Source: Chlorobium sp. (GTDB lineage: Bacteria; Bacteroidota; Chlorobiia; Chlorobiales; Chlorobiaceae). From it: a DNA stretch of 64,000 nt. Positions 60,593 through 64,000 of this stretch are shown piece after piece. The stretch covers positions 1 through 64,000 of the forward strand of contig SZXX01000026.1 in assembly GCA_005843825.1 (NCBI GenBank). The letters are read 5' to 3'. How positions within the stretch are numbered: position 1 is the first letter of the stretch; the number at the start of each line of letters is the position of its first letter. Below the pieces are notes generated by a model. That model did not search any database and was not told the DNA's origin. It worked only from the letters and a program-made list of their open reading frames with translations. Both the position numbers and the translations under genes were made by a program.

Positions 60593-61845
60593 TTCAGTTG
60601 GGATTCAGAGTCAATAAGGTATCCGCCCGATACTGCCACCTTGTCGCCTGCATGGAGGCCCGATAAAATTTGAACTTTTTCGCCCGACTGCTGTCCGACC
60701 TGAACCGTCCGTGATTCAAACATGCCGGGTGAGCTTTCCACCCACACCACCTGCCGTTTGCCTGTATTCATGAGAGCTGTGACCGGAACGACAAGAGAAG
60801 GGGAGAGCGGCACCCTGATGATCGCATTAACGAACATCTCAGGCTTCAGCTTTAGCCCCGGGTTAGCCAGTTCAACCCGGGCCTTGACCGTTCTGGTCTT
60901 GGGATCGAGAAAGGGATAGACAAACGCTATCCGTCCGGTTGAAGGCTTGTCGGGGAAAGACTGTGACCGAATTTCCACCTGCTGACCAATGTGAATATTC
61001 GAAAATTCATTCTCATATACCTCCACTTCAACCCAGACGCTCGAGAGGTCAGCGATATTGAAGAGAGCCTCACCCATGGCGACATACTGTCCCTGCTGAA
61101 CCATTTTTTCAATCACAACACCTGAAAAAGGGCTATAGATCGGGATTCTGATATTTGGCTTGCCGCTCTTCTCAAGTTCAGCAATCTGACTCTCCTTTAC
61201 GCCAAAAAGCAGCAGCCGCTGTCTGGCCGATCCAACCAGTCCTTCGCCATTCTGCGAGATAGAGGCGATCGGTGAGTTTTTCAGCTGTTCACGACTTTTA
61301 AGGGCAAGGAGGTACTCCTGCTGCGAGGCAACAAGATCAGGAGAGTATATCTCTGCCACTGGCTTCTCTTTGCTGACGAAGGCTCCAACACTGTTGACAT
61401 TCAATTTTTCAAGGCGACCTGCAATCCATGCGGTGACTTTAGCTTGTCGCGACTGATTGTACTGCACAATGCCGACAGCGTTGATCTCCTTGTTCAGAGT
61501 TTCATTTTTTGCTTCTGCCGTAGCGACATTGGCCATGACCCGCTGTTTCTCTGACAGCGAAACATGCTCGTGCATGTCAGTCTTCTTTGGCTCTCCTACC
61601 GGCTGAACGATTCCTTTTGGAGCGGTATCAATTTTCTTGATCAGTTCCATGCCGCATATCGGACAGAGGCCGGGCTTTTCCTTGATGATAAAAGGATGCA
61701 TGGAACAGGTGTAAAGTTGCTTGACCTGTGCTTGATCAGTTGCTTTGCTGCCCTGTTTATTCTGCCATAGATACCAACCTCCACCAGCAGCAATTGCAAG
61801 CAGTATAATCACCAGAGGAATTACGTATTTTTTGTTCAGTGCCAT
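60589..61845 (-). CDS. cusB: Heavy-metal RND adaptor, CusB family
   Basis: This 418-residue periplasmic adaptor has an N-terminal membrane anchor (VIPLVIILLAIAAGGGWYLW). A heavy-metal-binding domain with CSMHPFIIKEKPGLCPICGMEL, which presents Met and Cys to metal, comes next. Helical hairpin and barrel-sandwich regions follow (IAGRLEKLNVNSVGAFVSKEKP). It joins CusA to the outer-membrane channel. Its stop overlaps cusA, and the tolC-type gene ends 19 bases before its start. Confidence 0.93.
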   Translation of the reverse strand: MALNKKYVIPLVIILLAIAAGGGWYLWQNKQGSKATDQAQVKQLYTCSMHPFIIKEKPGLCPICGMELIKKIDTAPKGIVQPVGEPKKTDMHEHVSLSEKQRVMANVATAEAKNETLNKEINAVGIVQYNQSRQAKVTAWIAGRLEKLNVNSVGAFVSKEKPVAEIYSPDLVASQQEYLLALKSREQLKNSPIASISQNGEGLVGSARQRLLLFGVKESQIAELEKSGKPNIRIPIYSPFSGVVIEKMVQQGQYVAMGEALFNIADLSSVWVEVEVYENEFSNIHIGQQVEIRSQSFPDKPSTGRIAFVYPFLDPKTRTVKARVELANPGLKLKPEMFVNAIIRVPLSPSLVVPVTALMNTGKRQVVWVESSPGMFESRTVQVGQQSGEKVQILSGLHAGDKVAVSGGYLIDSESQLK

Positions 61846-61864
61846 GGCTCTTACGTTGGTATTG

Positions 61865-63217
61865 TTATTTGTTTGGAAGTTCGTGGTTTTCAGACCGAGG
61901 TGCCGCAGGTATTGCAGCAGATGCAGGTGTTACTGTTACCTCACTGCCCACCACAGCTTCAAGCTGTGCGATCTTCATCATATATTCGGCCTTCGATTCG
62001 AAAAGTTCCCGCTCATAGTTGAAGAGGTTCATCCTGCTGTCGAGCAGTGTCAGAAAATCCACCTTGTTGACCCTGTAACTGATGAGTGCCGATTCCAGTG
62101 ATTGTCCCGACTGGGGGATGATACCACCGCTGTAAAGCTCCACCTGTTGACGTCGACGGTCAAGCTGGGCAAGGGTTTCGTTGATGGTGTAGCTGATGCT
62201 GTTCTTCAAGGCATTGAGTTCTTCAGTGGCCATCGTTGTCTCAAACGTTGATTCAGCAAGCATTGCGCGGCGTTTCTGCTGCTGAATGGGCAGGTTGAAG
62301 GAGAGGCCAACGCTGAACATGTTGTAGCCCGGATCAGTGGTCATTCCGGTTGTTATCGGCTCACGGAACATATACTCTGCGGAGAGGTTGAAATCAGGAT
62401 ACGACTCTTTTTTGGCAAGGCGGCGCGATGCTTGAGCCTTGGTCACCAGACTCGCCAGACTTTTCACCTGGGGGCGATTATTGAGAGCAGCCTCGTTCAA
62501 TTGTTCACGCGACAGGGTGACGCGGGGGAGTGTGAAATCCGGAAATGTGCCAATCGGTGTATTGCCCGAACGATAGGTAAGGTAGTTGAGGTTGGCTTCC
62601 AGGCTTTTACGTTGCTGCTGGAGCGAAATCTGCATGTCGAGCATCTTTGACTTTTCAAGTCCCGCCTTGTAGATATCCTGCTGCACTCCCTGACCGACCG
62701 AGTACTTTAACTCGTTAATGGTCAGAAAATTAGAGAGGATTTTCAGGTTCTTATCAATAATCCCGATCATCTTGTTCACAGCCCAAAGCTGGTAGTAGTT
62801 CTCCTTCACCATTTTTGTCAACTCAAGCTTGCGTTCCTCAAACGCCCACTTGTACGACTCAGCTTCACTCAAAGCAACTTTCTCTCGCAAACCCCGCTTT
62901 CCCCAGAAGGGGAGTTGCTGCGATATGCCGACTACCTTCGCGGATGTGGGGTCCAGGTTAAAAACTCCCGGTTGGCGGGTCAGCATGTTCTGTAGTTTAA
63001 ACATCACCATCGGGTCATCGAGCGCTTTTGCCTGCTTCGCCTTACTGGCAAACATCTGCCAGCGTGCTTCTGATGCTTTCAATTCAGGGTTGTTGGAGAG
63101 TGCGGTGGTAACAAGAGCTGCAATGTCTTCCGCCGGGTCGTTCACCTCAGCCGACCATGCGAATGCAGGTATAAGAGATAGCTGGATAAATAAGGCAAAT
63201 ACCAGGCGCTTTTTCAT
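61865..63217 (-). CDS. cusC: TolC-type outer-membrane factor of the Cus system
   Basis: This 450-residue protein has a signal peptide ending in AWSA and two TolC-like helical repeats (SNPELKASEARWQMFASKAKQAKALDDP and NRPQVKSLASLVTKAQASRRLAKKESYPDFNLSAEY). It forms the outer-membrane exit channel of the metal pump. It has no lipobox Cys, unlike E. coli CusC. It leads the leftward operon cusC-cusB-cusA. Confidence 0.9.
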   Translation of the reverse strand: MKKRLVFALFIQLSLIPAFAWSAEVNDPAEDIAALVTTALSNNPELKASEARWQMFASKAKQAKALDDPMVMFKLQNMLTRQPGVFNLDPTSAKVVGISQQLPFWGKRGLREKVALSEAESYKWAFEERKLELTKMVKENYYQLWAVNKMIGIIDKNLKILSNFLTINELKYSVGQGVQQDIYKAGLEKSKMLDMQISLQQQRKSLEANLNYLTYRSGNTPIGTFPDFTLPRVTLSREQLNEAALNNRPQVKSLASLVTKAQASRRLAKKESYPDFNLSAEYMFREPITTGMTTDPGYNMFSVGLSFNLPIQQQKRRAMLAESTFETTMATEELNALKNSISYTINETLAQLDRRRQQVELYSGGIIPQSGQSLESALISYRVNKVDFLTLLDSRMNLFNYERELFESKAEYMMKIAQLEAVVGSEVTVTPASAAIPAAPRSENHELPNK

Positions 63218-63441
63218 AGGATTTCAAGACGATAAGTTGTCGATCTAACTCTATATAACATAAAGCGTGCCATTCACCGTTCATCCCGGTATTGTTGAGC
63301 TAACGAATGCATTGTTGATAAGTTATGGAGAATATTCTTCACTTGAAGGACAATAGTCCTCATAGTCGCACAAATTCTTCCCAGGCATCGATACCGCCTC
63401 CGCATCAATCTGTTCCGTACCATCCCGAACTCCGCTCCTTT

Positions 63442-63474
63442 GTCATCCCGAACTCCTGTGAGGGATCCATCTTC
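63442..63474. repeat. CCCGAACTCC-box repeat, third copy
   Basis: GTCATCCCGAACTCCTGTGAGGGATCCATCTTC matches the first element of the composite repeats at 20685 and 32515. A partial CATCCCGAACTCC precedes it at 63421. Confidence 0.6.
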
Positions 63475-63489
63475 ACCAACCCAATTTTC

Positions 63490-63526
63490 TATAAGTCCTA
63501 TAGGACCTATAAGTCGTATAAGTCCT
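63490..63526. repeat. 9-bp-period repeat, copy R5
   Basis: CTATAAGT, CCTATAGGA, CCTATAAGT, CGTATAAGT and CCTAT follow the CCCGAACTCC box directly. The whole gap from 63218 to 63613 is non-coding. Confidence 0.7.
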
Positions 63527-63613
63527 ATTCCCTCTACCGAAGGAGCTTCATGGTTTGATTTCGCGAGCTGAGGAAGATTGGGTAATCAATTTGGCTAAGG
63601 AGGGCATCAATAT

Positions 63614-63910
63614 TCAATCTCGAGCGTAAGACTGAAAATCTATGTGTGGCTTTACTCCAAAAACAGCTCCGACGCGGCGCAGAAATGCGAGACTGACGTT
63701 TCTGTAAGTTCCTGATTCCAGGCGGGAAATCGCAGCTTGTGAAGTATTTGCCCGGCGCGCAAGTTCCTTTTGAGTCATACCTGCATTTATGCGGAGGTGG
63801 ATAATTTTTTTGGAGACCTCAAATTCCTCTTCGAGTGCTTCATACTCTCTTTTAACATTTTCGTCTTTGAGATTCTCTGCCAGCAGGTCGTTAAAATTAG
63901 TTGTTTTCAT
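63614..63910 (-). CDS. HigA/XRE-family antitoxin
   Basis: This 98-residue protein has an XRE helix-turn-helix (residues 36-90) with GMTQKELARRANTSQAAISRLESGTYRNVSLAFLRRVGAVFG. It follows a toxin-like frame that enters from the window edge and overlaps it as ATGA. In this toxin-first order the antitoxin neutralises the toxin and represses the promoter. GAGGAGATGACACA precedes the ATG. The 3' neighbour region is repeat-rich. Confidence 0.88.
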   Translation of the reverse strand: MKTTNFNDLLAENLKDENVKREYEALEEEFEVSKKIIHLRINAGMTQKELARRANTSQAAISRLESGTYRNVSLAFLRRVGAVFGVKPHIDFQSYARD

Positions 63911-64000
63911 TGTGTCATCTCCTCTATAAATCTCTTTCGTAGTTTTTGAGCCTTTTCAATTTCACCTTGATCTGTTTTCATCTCTTTTTTTATGTAGCCA
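63907..64000 (-). CDS. C-terminal end of a HigB/Gp49-like toxin (partial)
   Basis: The minus strand from the window edge is open for 31 codons and ends GYIKKEMKTDQGEIEKAQKLR, a tail typical of phage Gp49-like/HigB toxins (FxKKTxKTPxxEIxxAxxR). The TGA overlaps the antitoxin ATG. The N-terminal part with the RNase core lies outside the window. Confidence 0.6.
   Translation of the reverse strand, partial: GYIKKEMKTDQGEIEKAQKLRKRFIEEMTQ

Noticed and set aside
63325-63558. 77-codon frame across the repeat block after cusC
   Set aside because: Most of it is translated repeat sequence, and it has no ribosome site or homology that I recognise.

Overview
The window reads as chromosomal DNA of a green sulfur bacterium (Chlorobiaceae: Chlorobium / Pelodictyon / Prosthecochloris group). 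The evidence is a (bacterio)chlorophyll-synthase-type UbiA prenyltransferase (33.7-34.8 kb), two adjacent 62-residue 2[4Fe-4S] ferredoxins of the kind that accept electrons from the type I reaction centre, a divergent 833-residue membrane pyrophosphatase of the type described from Chlorobium, monoheme c5-type cytochromes, and several families of short intergenic repeats. Species cannot be named from sequence alone. No rRNA, tRNA, CRISPR array or intact insertion sequence was found.

Layout. 0-3.3 kb: an exported Lys/Ala/Glu-rich helical protein and an accessory patch of three nuclease-like genes (HNH, DUF6602-like, T5orf172/GIY-YIG). 3.4-6.1 kb: a two-gene operon of an SPFH/SHOCT protein and a Tim44-like zinc-ribbon membrane protein. 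6.2-16.9 kb: an outer-membrane porin fused to a monoheme cytochrome, divergent from a cytochrome c5; an aldo-keto reductase; an Mtd1-like methylene-THF dehydrogenase; an Omp85-like barrel; and an operon of a second cytochrome c5, an exported HAD phosphatase and an alpha/beta hydrolase. 17-20.6 kb: cyclopropane synthase, DUF4337 protein, PEBP protein, Ogt. 21-28.9 kb: a complete RND drug-efflux operon, a Qnr-like pentapeptide-repeat protein and a ferredoxin/NADP reductase. 29-37.5 kb: an L,D-transpeptidase, a PAP2 phosphatase, an MsrB-MsrA fusion lipoprotein, an operon of chlorophyll synthase, GT2 and LOG-family genes, and a second cytochrome-porin. 37.6-50.9 kb: mainly housekeeping (LysE exporter, Rieske-flavodoxin fusion, D,D-carboxypeptidase, ferredoxins, PhoH, HldD, HisC, SpoU, Pth, H+-PPase). 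51-53.9 kb: TPR protein, MscL with a zinc ribbon, small exported proteins. 54-63.2 kb: a copper/silver resistance locus (CopA, cupredoxin, Met-rich protein, CusCBA). 63.6 kb to the end: a HigBA-like toxin-antitoxin pair cut by the window edge.

How the parts fit. The two cytochrome-porin fusions (single CXXCH at the mature N-terminus, then a beta-barrel) and two closely related periplasmic cytochromes c5 form a plausible route for electrons across the outer membrane, similar in architecture to the Cyc2 iron-oxidation system; this is the most interesting signal in the window, though the substrate is unknown. Three families of dispersed intergenic repeats recur, including a degenerate 9-bp-period repeat that sits at the 3' ends of genes and supplies the stop codon of two of them.
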